A program made the position numbers and the translations under genes. From Nocardia nova (GTDB lineage: Bacteria > Actinomycetota > Actinomycetes > Mycobacteriales > Mycobacteriaceae): 64,000 bases of DNA. Location of the stretch: contig NZ_PSZE01000001.1 of NCBI RefSeq assembly GCF_002933465.1, forward strand, positions 62,001 to 126,000, read 5' to 3'. The notes under the pieces were generated by a model. That model was not told where the DNA came from and ran no database searches. It saw nothing but the letters and a program-made list of their open reading frames with translations. Below are positions 17,183 to 30,187 of this stretch, one piece after another (the stretch's first letter is position 1; the number at the start of each line of letters is the position of its first letter).

Positions 17183-20100
17183 TCACTGTGCACCGAATTC
17201 GGACATTCCGGCGGCGAAATCACACAGTATGGTGCGCCAGCGCTCGGCGCGCGCGTCGGCCCCGGCCTCGTCCAGCACCGCGGAGTTCACATCGATATGC
17301 GCGACCAGAACCGGGCGCGAATCCTTCGAGACCACCGCCGTGTTGAGGTCGATGGTGAAGCGCAGCGGCAGATCCGGATGTCCGGCCACACCGAATTCCG
17401 CGGTGAGGTCCGGCAGCGGCACCGGCGTCCACGGGCCGCTGCCGAACCGCAGCACATCGAAGCGGCCCAGGTGGTTGAGGCGAATCTGCCCGCGCGCGTC
17501 CAGGGTTCGATCGTGGACCGGCGCTCGGCCGGCCGCCGGAGACCAGGTCTCGAGTTCGGCCACCGGTACCAGTGCCGTCTCCTCGACGGTGAACCAGCCA
17601 ACGCGGCGGGTGTCGTCGCCGGGGTCGCGGCCGTGCGATTCCCTGGTGACCGCGATGCGACCGGTGTTGTCGGCGGTATCGGCGACCAGCCGCGCGCAGG
17701 CGGCCAGCAACAGATCGTCCAAGGGCACAGCGCTTTCCGCGCACCGGGCCAGCAGCGCCTCGGTGTCGTCGGGGCCGAGTTCCACGATCCGCTGGATCGC
17801 CTTGCCCGCCCGATCGCGACGCGGATCGGTGTAGCGGCCGCCGAGTGGTGTGCCCAGGGTCGGCGGAGGGTCGAACCGCGCCGGAATCGAATCCGATTCC
17901 GACACAACCTCGTTCATCGGTTGCTCGCCCTGTTCCAGTCGGCGCAGGTCGTCGCCCAGGATGAGCCAGGACACCACGTCCACGGCGAGGTGATGGATGG
18001 ACAGGACGAGCCGCGGTTGCGCTCCGCGTAACAATGTGGCCGACATCATCCGGCCCGTGCCGGGGTCCAGGCGCTGCACAGTCTCGGCGAGATAATCTGC
18101 CGCACTGCGACTGTCGGTTCCATCGGCGAGCGTGAGCAGTTCGGCGGCACTGGATGCCTCCTGCACGACGAGCACAGCGCGGCCGTCGTCGCCGGTGGCC
18201 AGCCGCGAGCGCAGCGTGGGATGGGCGACCGCCAGCGCCTCGAGCCGTTGGACGACCGACTCGGGAGTGACCGCCGGCTCGAGCGAGAACACCTGGGACT
18301 GGGCGAGGTAGCGGTAATCGCCGTGTCCGAGGATCTCCTGGGCCAACGCGGTGAGCGGTAGCACCGTGCCCGCCGGCGTCACCTCGGCGTTTCCTGAAGC
18401 GTCCTCGGACGGATCGTCCAAGCGCTCGGCGAGATCGCGAAGATCGGCCGCGCCCAGCACTTCTCGCGCCGAGATGCGGTAGCCGGCGCCGCGCAGCCGC
18501 GACACCAGATCGATGACGCCGATGCTGTCGATTCCCAGATCCACCAGGCTGTCCAGGATGCCGATCCGCATCCCCGCGTCGGCGCTCATCGCCTCGATCA
18601 GCGCCAGCAGGGTGCGTTCGGTCTCGGTCCGCGGTTCGGCGCGGGCGCCGGTCCCGGCCGGGCGGGTCAGCAGTTCGGCCGCCACGTGTACATCCAGTTT
18701 GTCGTTGCGATTCAACGGAATCTCATCGACGAACACGATGCGGGTGGGGACCAGGAACTGCGGCAGCCGGCGGGCCAGATCGGAGCGCAATCGGGCGACG
18801 GTGCCGTCGCCGACCACCAGCGCGCCCAGCCGGGTCCGTCCGTTTTCGCTGAAGGCCAGCGCCGCGGCGTGCCGTACGCCGTCGAGTTCGCGCAGCACCA
18901 CGCTGACCTCGTCGGGCTCCACGCGGTATCCGTTGATCTTGACCTGCCGGTCGACACGGCCTTCGTAGGCGACGGTGCCATCGGCGGCCCGCCGCACGAG
19001 ATCGCCGGTGCGATAACGCCTTTCGCCCGCCCCGCCCGCCACGAAGGCGGCCGCGGTGGCGGCGGGCCGCCCCAGATAACCGAGCGCGAGTTGCGGCCCG
19101 GAAAGGTAGAGCTCGCCCTGCCCACCGGGCGGCACCGGCCGCAGCCGATGATCGAGCACCTCGGCGGTCATCCCCTCGAACGGGCGGCCGATGGTCGGCG
19201 CGGCGTGATCGTGCACATCGGCCATCAGCGCCTCGACGGTCGCCTCGGTCGGGCCGTAGAAGTTGATGACACGGGTGGTCGCCAATCCCCGCAGGCGCCG
19301 CCAGGTGTCCGGACCGATCGCCTCGCCGCCCAGCGCGAGCACGGCCAGCGGACAGCGCTCGGCGCCGGTCGCCGGATCGGTGCGAAACAGTCCGGCGGCG
19401 ATCAGCCGGTTCAGCATCGACGGCGACGTGTCGAAGATGTCTATCCCTAAGTCCTCGATGGCCGCGACGATGCGCTCGGCATCGGTGCGCACCTCGTCAC
19501 TCAGCAGGACCACGGTGTGGCCGCTCAGCAGCGCGACCGTGGGCTGCCAGGCAGCGTCGAATCCGGTGGACCAGCCGTGGCCGATCCGCAGCGTGCGCCC
19601 GGTGGCGGCGGCGATCGGCGCGAAGATCCGCCGCTCGTGATTGCCCCAATGGTTGAGCAGTGCGCGATGCGATACCGCGACCCCTTTGGGCCTACCGGTC
19701 GTGCCGGAGGTGAACACCACGTAGAACGGTGCGTCCGAATACAACTGCGGCACAACGTCTGTCGCGTAGGCCGAGTCGCCTTTCCGGTCCGACGCCGGTA
19801 CCCCCGGCATCGGCCTCGAAGCGAGCGTCTCGAATGCCGCGCCGGAGTCGTACTGTCCGTTCGCTGCGGCACCGTCCGATGCCGGCAGTGGCGATTCGTG
19901 TGGGGCCGGGAACAGGAGGCGGCCATCGTTGTCCGTGATCCCGTGGCGGCACTTCACCCCTTGGGTGCGGACCTCGTCCAATACCTCGGCGCGATCCGCA
20001 TCGGCGAGGACGATCCGCGCGCCGCTGGTGCTCAGCAGATAGGCCACGCGGTCTGCCGGGGTGGCCGGATCGACATGAACACAGATCGCGCCCGTCAGTC

Positions 20101-21748
20101 CGACGGCGAAGGGCGCGTGCAGGACTCGGCGGTCACGGGGGAGCATGACGGCCACCGCGTCACCACTGCCGACTCCGGCCGCCCGTAGCTCGTCGGCCAG
20201 CGTGCGTACCGCGACACCGAATTCGCCGAAGCTGTGCTCGCCCGCCGCGTCGACTACCGCTACCCGGTCGGCCGCCACATGCGCCGCATGCAGCACTGCC
20301 TGGGGAACCGTCGTGGCCTCGATGGCCGGCACAGCGTGCGGTGCCTGCGCGGGCTCGACGGAAGCCGGTACACCGGGCACGTCGGTCGAGACCCTCGCGA
20401 TGCCGGAATATGTGGCGGAATTGGCACTTTCGGCCTCGAGCGCGGCGGGCTCGTCGTCGAGCAGCACATCGACCGCACAGCATTGCCGCGCCACCACGAT
20501 CCGGGTGGCGACGGCGAGGAGCCGGCGCGCCATCCGGTCGGGGTCGAAGGTGGTGAGCAGGTCGGGGCGGGTTTCGACGCGGCAGATCAGCTCGCCGTGC
20601 TCCAGCACCGGGACGACGGCGATGGGGTAGTGGCTCGGGGAGTCGACGCGGCGGGCGGTCATGGTGGCGCCGCCGCCCATCGGCATTCGCGGTGCGACCG
20701 CGCCGACCGGGGAGTTCTCGAAGACCAGCAGGCTGTCGAACAACTGCCCGACCCCGGCGTGGCGCGTGATCTCCGCGATGCCCAGATATTCGTGCGCCCG
20801 CAACTGCGCCACCGAGCGCTGCAGTTCGGCACCGACCTGCGCTGGCGTGCGCTCGTCGAACCGGACCCGCACCGGAATGGTGGTGACCAGCGCGCCGACC
20901 AGACGTTCCGCATTCGGCAGCGAGGCATCGCGGCCGGATGTCGTCTGCCCGAAGACCACGTCGTCGCGACCGGTCAGCCCGGAAAGGATTCGCGCCCAGG
21001 CCATTTGGAGCACGGTATTCAGCGTGAGGCCGTTGGCGCGCGCCCAGCCGACGAGCCGGTCGGTGCCGGCGGGGTCCAAGCGCGCCTCGCCCACGACTGG
21101 CAGATCGAGATCGGCCGGTGCCGGGGGTCCGAGCATCGGCATCGGCGCCAGACCGTCGAGCGCCGCGGCCCACGCCCGCGCCGAGGCCGCGGTATCGCGA
21201 CTCGCCAGCCAGGCCGCGTGTTCGCGCAGCGGCGGAGCCGGTGGCAGCGCCGCGCCCTCCCCGCGATGCAGGGCGATCAGATCGGAGAACAGCAGTGGAA
21301 TCGACCAGCCGTCGACGACGATATGGTGTGCAGTGCACACCACTTCGTAATCGCGCTCGCCGACGCGCGCCGCGACCACCCGGAACAGCGGGCCGCGGTC
21401 CAGATCGAGCCGCCGGCGCGCCTCCTGCCAGTAGAGATCGCGCGCCGCCGCCTCGGGATCACCGGCCGAGCGCAGATCCACCTCGCGCCAGCCGATTCGC
21501 CCCTCCGAGGTGATGACCAGCACAGGATGCGGCACATCCTCGGCGAGTACCGCCGCACCCAGATGGGGATAGCGCCGCAGGACGCCGTCGAAGGCCGCGC
21601 GCAGCGCCACCGGATCGGCAAGATTCTCCACTCGCACCGCGAAGGTGACGAGGTAGGGATCGATGCCCTGTGCCATCGAACTGACCGAATACAACCCGCG
21701 CTGCAGCGGTGACAGCGCGACGACGTCGAGAATCTCCACCTCGCTCAC
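17183..21748 (-). CDS. Siderophore NRPS, domains C-A-T-E (MbtF-like)
   Basis: This NRPS has 1521 residues. It begins directly with a C domain (ALSPLQRGLYS start, HHIVVDGWS near 144) of the kind that accepts an upstream acyl or peptidyl donor. An A domain (FTSGTTGRPKG near 679), a T domain (LGIDSIG near 1074) and an E domain with intact HHLAVDVVSW near 1255 follow. Length and opening sequence resemble MbtF (about 1460 aa), which adds the last hydroxylysine of mycobactin. The A domain carries a low-complexity insert just before its P-loop. The GTG start overlaps the stop of the C-T didomain gene (GTGA). With no thioesterase here, release would need lactam formation or a trans-acting enzyme. The substrate is not assigned; lysine or a modified lysine is plausible. 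Confidence 0.82.
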   Translation of the reverse strand: MSEVEILDVVALSPLQRGLYSVSSMAQGIDPYLVTFAVRVENLADPVALRAAFDGVLRRYPHLGAAVLAEDVPHPVLVITSEGRIGWREVDLRSAGDPEAAARDLYWQEARRRLDLDRGPLFRVVAARVGERDYEVVCTAHHIVVDGWSIPLLFSDLIALHRGEGAALPPAPPLREHAAWLASRDTAASARAWAAALDGLAPMPMLGPPAPADLDLPVVGEARLDPAGTDRLVGWARANGLTLNTVLQMAWARILSGLTGRDDVVFGQTTSGRDASLPNAERLVGALVTTIPVRVRFDERTPAQVGAELQRSVAQLRAHEYLGIAEITRHAGVGQLFDSLLVFENSPVGAVAPRMPMGGGATMTARRVDSPSHYPIAVVPVLEHGELICRVETRPDLLTTFDPDRMARRLLAVATRIVVARQCCAVDVLLDDEPAALEAESANSATYSGIARVSTDVPGVPASVEPAQAPHAVPAIEATTVPQAVLHAAHVAADRVAVVDAAGEHSFGEFGVAVRTLADELRAAGVGSGDAVAVMLPRDRRVLHAPFAVGLTGAICVHVDPATPADRVAYLLSTSGARIVLADADRAEVLDEVRTQGVKCRHGITDNDGRLLFPAPHESPLPASDGAAANGQYDSGAAFETLASRPMPGVPASDRKGDSAYATDVVPQLYSDAPFYVVFTSGTTGRPKGVAVSHRALLNHWGNHERRIFAPIAAATGRTLRIGHGWSTGFDAAWQPTVALLSGHTVVLLSDEVRTDAERIVAAIEDLGIDIFDTSPSMLNRLIAAGLFRTDPATGAERCPLAVLALGGEAIGPDTWRRLRGLATTRVINFYGPTEATVEALMADVHDHAAPTIGRPFEGMTAEVLDHRLRPVPPGGQGELYLSGPQLALGYLGRPAATAAAFVAGGAGERRYRTGDLVRRAADGTVAYEGRVDRQVKINGYRVEPDEVSVVLRELDGVRHAAALAFSENGRTRLGALVVGDGTVARLRSDLARRLPQFLVPTRIVFVDEIPLNRNDKLDVHVAAELLTRPAGTGARAEPRTETERTLLALIEAMSADAGMRIGILDSLVDLGIDSIGVIDLVSRLRGAGYRISAREVLGAADLRDLAERLDDPSEDASGNAEVTPAGTVLPLTALAQEILGHGDYRYLAQSQVFSLEPAVTPESVVQRLEALAVAHPTLRSRLATGDDGRAVLVVQEASSAAELLTLADGTDSRSAADYLAETVQRLDPGTGRMMSATLLRGAQPRLVLSIHHLAVDVVSWLILGDDLRRLEQGEQPMNEVVSESDSIPARFDPPPTLGTPLGGRYTDPRRDRAGKAIQRIVELGPDDTEALLARCAESAVPLDDLLLAACARLVADTADNTGRIAVTRESHGRDPGDDTRRVGWFTVEETALVPVAELETWSPAAGRAPVHDRTLDARGQIRLNHLGRFDVLRFGSGPWTPVPLPDLTAEFGVAGHPDLPLRFTIDLNTAVVSKDSRPVLVAHIDVNSAVLDEAGADARAERWRTILCDFAAGMSEFGAQ

Positions 21749-23451
21749 CGCGCGGCGAACTTCTTGCCGAGTGCCGCCAGCGCGGCCGAGTCCAGACCGG
21801 AGGCGCTCATCGGCGCGACGGGTGCGCTCTGTTCGGCGGCCGGGGCGGCCCCGGCCTCGGTCAGCTGTGCGGCCATTTCGTGCACGGCCGGAAATTCGAA
21901 CACCTTCTGCACGTCCAGCACATAGCCGCGCTCGCCGAGCAGGGTGACCATACGCAGCGCGGCGATGCTGTCACCGCCGAGAGAGAAGAAGGTGTCGGCG
22001 CGGCCGACCTCGTCGTCCGCATCGAGTTCGAGCACCTCGCGAATGGTGTCGGCGATCAGCCGTTCGGCATCGGTGCTGGGCCGTCCGCCGAGCCCGGTGC
22101 CGCCCGGGTAGGCCGCGTTCCGTTCGAACACCGTCGGAAGCTCGCCATCGCGCGGCGCGGTCGCCGCATCCGCGGCGACATTCAGCAGCCACCGCTCGAG
22201 AGCGCTCGAGAGCGTATCGATTTCGGCGCGCCCGGCCAGTGCCACCGGGAATTCGAGAGTCACCGTAACCTCTTCGGCTCCGGTGACGACATCGGCGACG
22301 ATATCGACTCCGTGCGGCCGCGCCACCCGCCGGGCGATCTCCCGCGCGTTCGCACCGGTCACCTCGCTTCGGACCGTGACCAGTGCCTGGAACGGCGCAC
22401 CGGCGGCGACGGCGGCGGCGCCGCGTAACTGATGCGTGATCCGCTCGATCCGGGCCGCGGCATGGGCGCGTGCGGCAACGGACAGCTCCGTGACCTGCTC
22501 CAGCAGCGCCCGCGCGGTGGGCGCGGCGTCGGTGTCGATACGCAGCACCAGATGGTTCGCGTACGCACCCAGCGCCGAATCAGCTTGTGCCCCAGTACGT
22601 CCCGCGTCGACGATGCCGACGGGTACATCGCCGCCCAGACCCGCCGCACCCAGCACCGCGGCCAGCGCGGCGACCACGGACAGTTCGGCGTCGCGGTCGC
22701 CGAAGGCAGCCGCCGGAACCCGCAGTGTGCGGGTCGCGGACGCGGCGGCGGCCGGAGCCGATTCCGCGCCGGAATTCTCGGCCGCAACCAGGGTCGCTCG
22801 CTCCGGCAGACCAGCGAGCCGGTCCAGCCAGTATCCGAGGTCGGGATCGCCGGCGGCATCGGCGACCAGCGACTTCATCTGCGCCATCGCGTAGCCGCGG
22901 TACTGCGTCACCGGCTCGGCTGTCGCGCCCCCGAGCAGTTGCGCCGCCAGCAGCTCGAGACTGCGGTCGTCTACGGCTACCGGATGGGCGGTGATGGACA
23001 GGACGTCTCGATCGGGTGTGCGGTGCAGTCTGATTCGGATCGGCAGGCCGCGCACCGGGTCGATGCGGTGCGCGGCATCGGAGCGCAGCGCGGCATCGAG
23101 TTCCGACGACGCGGTCTCGACCGTTTCGACCACTGTCTGGGGTGCGTCGACGACGCGCTGGTACGGAATCCGGCGATCGTCCGGATAGACGGTGCGCAGG
23201 ATGTCGTGCCGGCTCACCGCGGCCACCGCGGCCCGGTCCAGGGCGGCCGGTTCGAGGTCACCGGTGATCTCCAGGGCGAGAAACAGATTCGTCGCCGCGA
23301 CGCCGCGCAGTCGTTCCGGCAGCAGGGCGGCCTGCTGGGCCGGAGACAACGGAATGCCACGCCCGCTTGCCCGCGACTCCCTCGCGGCCGCAGCGTTGTT
23401 CGGAGCAGTCGTGGCCGGCGCGGTCGTGTTCGGCACGGGCGAATCAGACAT
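21745..23451 (-). CDS. Stand-alone NRPS didomain: degenerate C plus T
   Basis: This 568-residue protein has a Pro/Ala-rich N-terminus, a condensation-type domain (about 30-430) and a peptidyl carrier domain with intact LGGDSIAAL (serine near 491), but no adenylation domain. The HHxxxDG motif reads HPVAVDD near residue 157, so the catalytic second histidine is proline and normal amide formation is unlikely. The carrier must be loaded in trans or by transfer from a partner. It sits 13 bases after the binding-protein gene and overlaps the next NRPS by GTGA, so it is made with that enzyme. It could be a docking or shuttle module or a structural adaptor; no precise relative is recognised. Confidence 0.8.
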   Translation of the reverse strand: MSDSPVPNTTAPATTAPNNAAAARESRASGRGIPLSPAQQAALLPERLRGVAATNLFLALEITGDLEPAALDRAAVAAVSRHDILRTVYPDDRRIPYQRVVDAPQTVVETVETASSELDAALRSDAAHRIDPVRGLPIRIRLHRTPDRDVLSITAHPVAVDDRSLELLAAQLLGGATAEPVTQYRGYAMAQMKSLVADAAGDPDLGYWLDRLAGLPERATLVAAENSGAESAPAAAASATRTLRVPAAAFGDRDAELSVVAALAAVLGAAGLGGDVPVGIVDAGRTGAQADSALGAYANHLVLRIDTDAAPTARALLEQVTELSVAARAHAAARIERITHQLRGAAAVAAGAPFQALVTVRSEVTGANAREIARRVARPHGVDIVADVVTGAEEVTVTLEFPVALAGRAEIDTLSSALERWLLNVAADAATAPRDGELPTVFERNAAYPGGTGLGGRPSTDAERLIADTIREVLELDADDEVGRADTFFSLGGDSIAALRMVTLLGERGYVLDVQKVFEFPAVHEMAAQLTEAGAAPAAEQSAPVAPMSASGLDSAALAALGKKFAAR

Positions 23452-23464
23452 GGGTCATCAGTCC

Positions 23465-24466
23465 TTACTTACCGACGGTGGCGAGCGTCGGTTCGAGCTT
23501 GTCGAGCAGATACGGCACCGACAGTGCGGTCGGCTGGTTGATGGCGTTGATCGTGATCATGTCGACGAACGAGATTCCGCCCTGGCGCACCGACGGCAGA
23601 TCCGCGTATCCGGGCAGCTGGGTGAACTTCTCCTGCAGGCCTGGCGCCGCGCCGCACACCAGCAGATCGGAGGTCAGATCCCCGAGCCGTTCCGGCGACA
23701 GCGCCAGCCGTCCACCCGAGGGGGCCTCGGCGACCAGTTTCGCCGGCATGGTCATCCCGAGCCGCGTGAACACCTGGGCGGAACCGTCTTTCGGATCCGC
23801 CAGCACCATCAGCTGGGTGGGCGTGGTGAGCATGCAGGTGAGGAAGCTCTTGCCCTTCAGGCCCGGATGTTTCGCGGCGACCCCGTCGATCCTGCCGTGC
23901 ACATCGGCGACCACCTTGTCGGCCTGGTCCTGCTTGTGCAGCGCCTTACCGAGCGCCTGGACCTGGTCCTCCCACGGATCGATCTGGGCCGAAGTCAGCG
24001 GGCCGATGGTCGGGGCCAGCTTGGACAGCTTGTCGTACATGGCCTTGTCCATCAGGTAGCCGGGCGCCAGGATGAGATCGGGCTCGAGCGCCGCGATCTG
24101 CTCGACGACGTCGCCACCCATGTTCAGGGCTTTGGACTGCTGCGGCAGCGACTGCGGCAGCCACGGCACGGTCATCCCCGCCCCGGCGCCGGGCACCAGG
24201 TAGCCGACCGGGGTCACGCCGAGGGATACGGCCGCGTCCAGCCAGGCCGGGCCCAGGGTCACCACGCGCTTGGGCGTGCCGTCGACGGTGGTCTCCCCCA
24301 TGCTGTGCTTGATCGTCACGGCCGCACCGGAATCGGTGTCGTCCGCGCCGGATCCACAGGCGGCCAGGGCCGTCACCAGCCCCAGGATCAGCGCCAGCAA
24401 CGTGGTTCGCAGCACCGCGCCGCGTGCGCGCACTCCGCGACGCGCGGATGTTCGACCTGGATTCAT
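23465..24466 (-). CDS. Iron-siderophore-binding lipoprotein (FecB/FepB type)
   Basis: This is a 333-residue class III solute-binding protein. The signal sequence ends in the lipobox LAAC, with the lipidated cysteine at residue 37, so it should be anchored outside the cytoplasmic membrane. The body has the TroA/FecB pattern (GPAWLDAAVSLGVTPVGY, then LEPDLILAP). It would capture the ferric siderophore and hand it to a permease. No FecCD-type permease is encoded in the window, and the nearest transporter is the IrtAB-like pair of the same operon. AAGGAG lies eight bases before the ATG. An IdeR box lies just upstream, overlapping the end of the previous NRPS gene. Confidence 0.9.
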   Translation of the reverse strand: MNPGRTSARRGVRARGAVLRTTLLALILGLVTALAACGSGADDTDSGAAVTIKHSMGETTVDGTPKRVVTLGPAWLDAAVSLGVTPVGYLVPGAGAGMTVPWLPQSLPQQSKALNMGGDVVEQIAALEPDLILAPGYLMDKAMYDKLSKLAPTIGPLTSAQIDPWEDQVQALGKALHKQDQADKVVADVHGRIDGVAAKHPGLKGKSFLTCMLTTPTQLMVLADPKDGSAQVFTRLGMTMPAKLVAEAPSGGRLALSPERLGDLTSDLLVCGAAPGLQEKFTQLPGYADLPSVRQGGISFVDMITINAINQPTALSVPYLLDKLEPTLATVGK

Positions 24467-24528
24467 TGCACAGCTCCTTGTCCTTCGCTCCGGGCGACTC
24501 GCGATCCCGGCCCTCTCGGAATCGTAGC

Positions 24529-27683
<3,155 letters not shown>

Positions 27684-27687
<4 letters not shown>

Positions 27688-28625
27688 CGCGGGGCGTCGG
27701 TGAGATAACCACCGCGAGCGAAGAATTCGGCGCCGTCGTGTTCGGTACCGTCGGCGGTGCGCACCCGGGTGACGAGCAAACCGAGATTGCCGCCGCGATG
27801 TGCGTCCGGCCCGCAGATCACCACGCCCCCACCCTCCTGCACGACGACTCGGCCGGGCGTTCCGCCGTAGCGAGCCTGCGTCAGGGCGGCGGCGGTTATC
27901 TCCACCTTCTCGCCCCGATAGTAGGAGAACGCTCGCGGGTACGGCTCGGACAGCGCGCGCACGAACCGCTCCAGATCCACGGCGTCCCAGTGCCAATCGA
28001 TGCGGCTGTCCCGCTCGGAACGCTTGTGGAAATAGGTGCGCTCGGCCTTGTCCTGCGGCCGCCAGACGGCGGTGCCGGATTCGATCGCGCTCAGCGCCTC
28101 CCGCAGCGCTCCCGGGATCAATTCCATTCCGGCGAGGACGAGTTCGGTTCCGGTGGCGGTCGGGCCGATCGGCAGCGAACGTTGCACGATGATGTCGCCG
28201 GTGTCGAGCTGATCGTCCATCCGGTGCACCGTCAGGCCGAATTCGGATTCGCCGCTGATCAGCGCCCACAGTACGGGCGAGAATCCGGTGAACTTCGGCA
28301 GCAGCGAATCGTGCAGGTTCAACGTGCCGTACGGCGGCATGAGATACAGCTCCGGCGGCATCCAGGTGTACCAGCTGTTGACCACGATGATGTCTGGCTC
28401 GGCGCGCTTGACCAGATCGATGGTCTCCGCATCGGCCCGCTCGGTCAGGTGGACCGGAATACCGTGTTCGCGGGCGAGCTCCTCGACCGAATCGGACCAG
28501 ATGCCCTTGTAGGCATGTTCACTCGCGGGGTGGGTGACCGCGAGCACCACCTCATGTTCGGAGTCGATCAGAGCCTGCAGCGTTGTGCGACCCCAGGTCT
28601 GATAACCGAACGACACGATACGCAT
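27684..28625 (-). CDS. Formyltransferase (hydroxamate-forming, Fmt family)
   Basis: This is a 313-residue homologue of methionyl-tRNA formyltransferase. The N10-formyl-THF site is visible as NLHDSLLPKF near residue 103 (catalytic Asn and His) with aspartate in LDTGDII near 142, followed by an Fmt C-terminal subdomain. Enzymes of this type in siderophore clusters formylate an N-hydroxylated ornithine or lysine side chain to make a hydroxamate. Here the gene is translationally coupled to the C*-A-T NRPS and follows the MbtG-type hydroxylase, so N6-formyl-N6-hydroxylysine is the likely product. The ATG at 28625 is preferred over an earlier in-frame start at 28646. An IdeR box lies 24 bases upstream. 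Confidence 0.88.
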
Positions 28626-28648
28626 GAACCGAACCTCTTCCCTCAAAC

Positions 28649-28667
28649 TAAGGGTAGCCTAGCCTAC
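28649..28667. promoter_or_regulatory. IdeR/DtxR-type iron box upstream of the formyltransferase gene
   Basis: The 19-mer TAAGGGTAGCCTAGCCTAC matches the IdeR consensus at 15 of 19 positions. It occupies most of the short gap between the hydroxylase stop (28682) and the formyltransferase ATG (28625), so the formyltransferase-NRPS segment likely has its own iron-repressed promoter. Confidence 0.75.
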
Positions 28668-28681
28668 GATCTGCCGGGTGA

Positions 28682-29971
28682 TCATTCCGGGCGCTGCCCG
28701 GCCGCGACTCGGGCCGCCACGGCGGCCGCGCGCGCCGGTACCTCACCCAGCACGCGATCCGAAAGCTCGCCCAGGCAACTGAGATTGGGAAATCCCGGCC
28801 CCTGCGCCATCCCCGCGAGATTCGGCAGATAGAGCTTGGCGTCGAGGCCGGACACCGCCAGATCGTGGCCGATCGCCGCCTCCAGCCGCGCGTGGGTGAT
28901 GGGCCCGCCCACCGCCAGCTCCACCAGATCCGAGGTATCGGAGTCGAACAGATCCAGGAACCACAGCGGCTGGCCGCCGGTGGCGTCGACCACCAGATCG
29001 AAGGCGTGCATCTGATCGGGCCGCAATTCGTTGCGCAGCGTGAGCGCCACCCCCTCGCCACGCTCGGCGACACGGACCACGCGGCCCTGGAGATGATGAA
29101 CGCGATTGTCCGCCAGCACGTTCTCCTGCACGCGCACCGAGAACACACCACGATCGGTGCGGCGGATGACGTCGCGACGCTCCTGCAGACTCAGTGCCCG
29201 CCACTTCGCCGGATCGCTGAACAGCGAATTCTCGAAATAACTTTCACCGCGGGTGTAGATGGTGGCCGCGGGCGAGATCACCGAGACCGTGAGGACGTCG
29301 TGGCGGACCAGTTCGTCCACCGCCGAGCCCGCGGTCTCACCGCCGCCGATCACCGCCGCCCGCGAGGAGACCGGCAGCCGGCGCTTACCCGCGAGATCCC
29401 AGAAATCCGCGATGCTCAGCACCTTCGGATGTTCAGCCAGCGCGCGCCGGCTGTCGCCCGGTCCGGTGATCATCAGTCCGTCGCAGTCGATTTCGGTCTC
29501 CACGCCGGAACCGTCGGCCACCGAGACCAGCCAGCCGTCGGCAGCGGGGCGAATCCGGCGGACCGCGCCCATCACCATTTCGACCTCGGCCTTGCGGGCG
29601 ACCCATTGCAGATAGTTGGCCCAGACGTGGTGGTGCGGACTGGGCCGGCCCCGGTCGACCCATTCGGCATAGGTGCCGTTCTCGACCAGGAAGGAATTCC
29701 AGCTGTAGGCGATCATCGCCCGGTCGATCGCGCGGTTGTGGCCGCGCGCCCAGGTGGAGTGGTACGGGAAGCCGACATCTTTCTCGGGGCTGGTGCCGAG
29801 CCGGTGCTGGCCGTCGGTCCATCCGCCGCTGGGCAGCCAATTGCCGCCCACCGCATGCGGTTCCACCACGACCACGCGCGGAGCGGGTAACCCCAGGTCC
29901 CGCAGCACCCGAGCCTTCGCCGCCACTGCCATCGCTTTCGGCCCGGCTCCGACCACGAGAAGCGTCTTCAC
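28682..29971 (-). CDS. mbtG: L-lysine N6-monooxygenase (MbtG/NbtG type)
   Basis: This is a 429-residue flavin N-hydroxylating monooxygenase, close to MbtG in length (about 430). The FAD motif VVGAGPKAMA lies at residues 5-14. The family segment SGGWTDGQHRLGTSPEKDVG follows at about 50. The NADPH motif AVIGGGETAGS and a C-terminal VVDATGG are also present. It hydroxylates the side-chain nitrogen of lysine (or a lysyl unit) to start the iron-binding hydroxamate. GTG 29971 is preferred over upstream starts because GGGAG lies six bases before it and the FAD motif then has normal spacing. It is upstream of, and in line with, the formyltransferase. A shared IdeR box lies at 30091. Confidence 0.92.
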   Translation of the reverse strand: MKTLLVVGAGPKAMAVAAKARVLRDLGLPAPRVVVVEPHAVGGNWLPSGGWTDGQHRLGTSPEKDVGFPYHSTWARGHNRAIDRAMIAYSWNSFLVENGTYAEWVDRGRPSPHHHVWANYLQWVARKAEVEMVMGAVRRIRPAADGWLVSVADGSGVETEIDCDGLMITGPGDSRRALAEHPKVLSIADFWDLAGKRRLPVSSRAAVIGGGETAGSAVDELVRHDVLTVSVISPAATIYTRGESYFENSLFSDPAKWRALSLQERRDVIRRTDRGVFSVRVQENVLADNRVHHLQGRVVRVAERGEGVALTLRNELRPDQMHAFDLVVDATGGQPLWFLDLFDSDTSDLVELAVGGPITHARLEAAIGHDLAVSGLDAKLYLPNLAGMAQGPGFPNLSCLGELSDRVLGEVPARAAAVAARVAAGQRPE

Positions 29972-30090
29972 TGGTACTCCCGTTCTGTGATTCCAGCCAC
30001 CGCTCAGCCGGTCGCCGGGGCGTTCAGCTGGGCAGATCCGACATATCGGGAAGAGCGAATCCACCCGAAGTCGACTGAGTACTACCTACC

Positions 30091-30109
30091 TTTGCATAGG
30101 CTTACCTTA
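30091..30109. promoter_or_regulatory. IdeR/DtxR-type iron box in a divergent promoter
   Basis: The 19-mer TTTGCATAGGCTTACCTTA matches the IdeR consensus at 14 of 19 positions. It lies about 120 bases before the mbtG-like start on the minus strand and 78 bases before the small secreted protein on the plus strand, and could govern both. Confidence 0.65.
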
Positions 30110-30187
30110 TATTGCTTGGTGGTGCCAGCCCTTGCGGAACGATTGCGAGCCACGGCACTCCTGTCCCACAACTGATCGGATACGACC

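Noticed and set aside
27688..28269. Longer N-terminus for the C*-A-T NRPS
   Set aside because: The extra frame lies wholly inside the formyltransferase gene in another phase. The ATG at 27687 overlaps that gene's stop as in other coupled pairs here.
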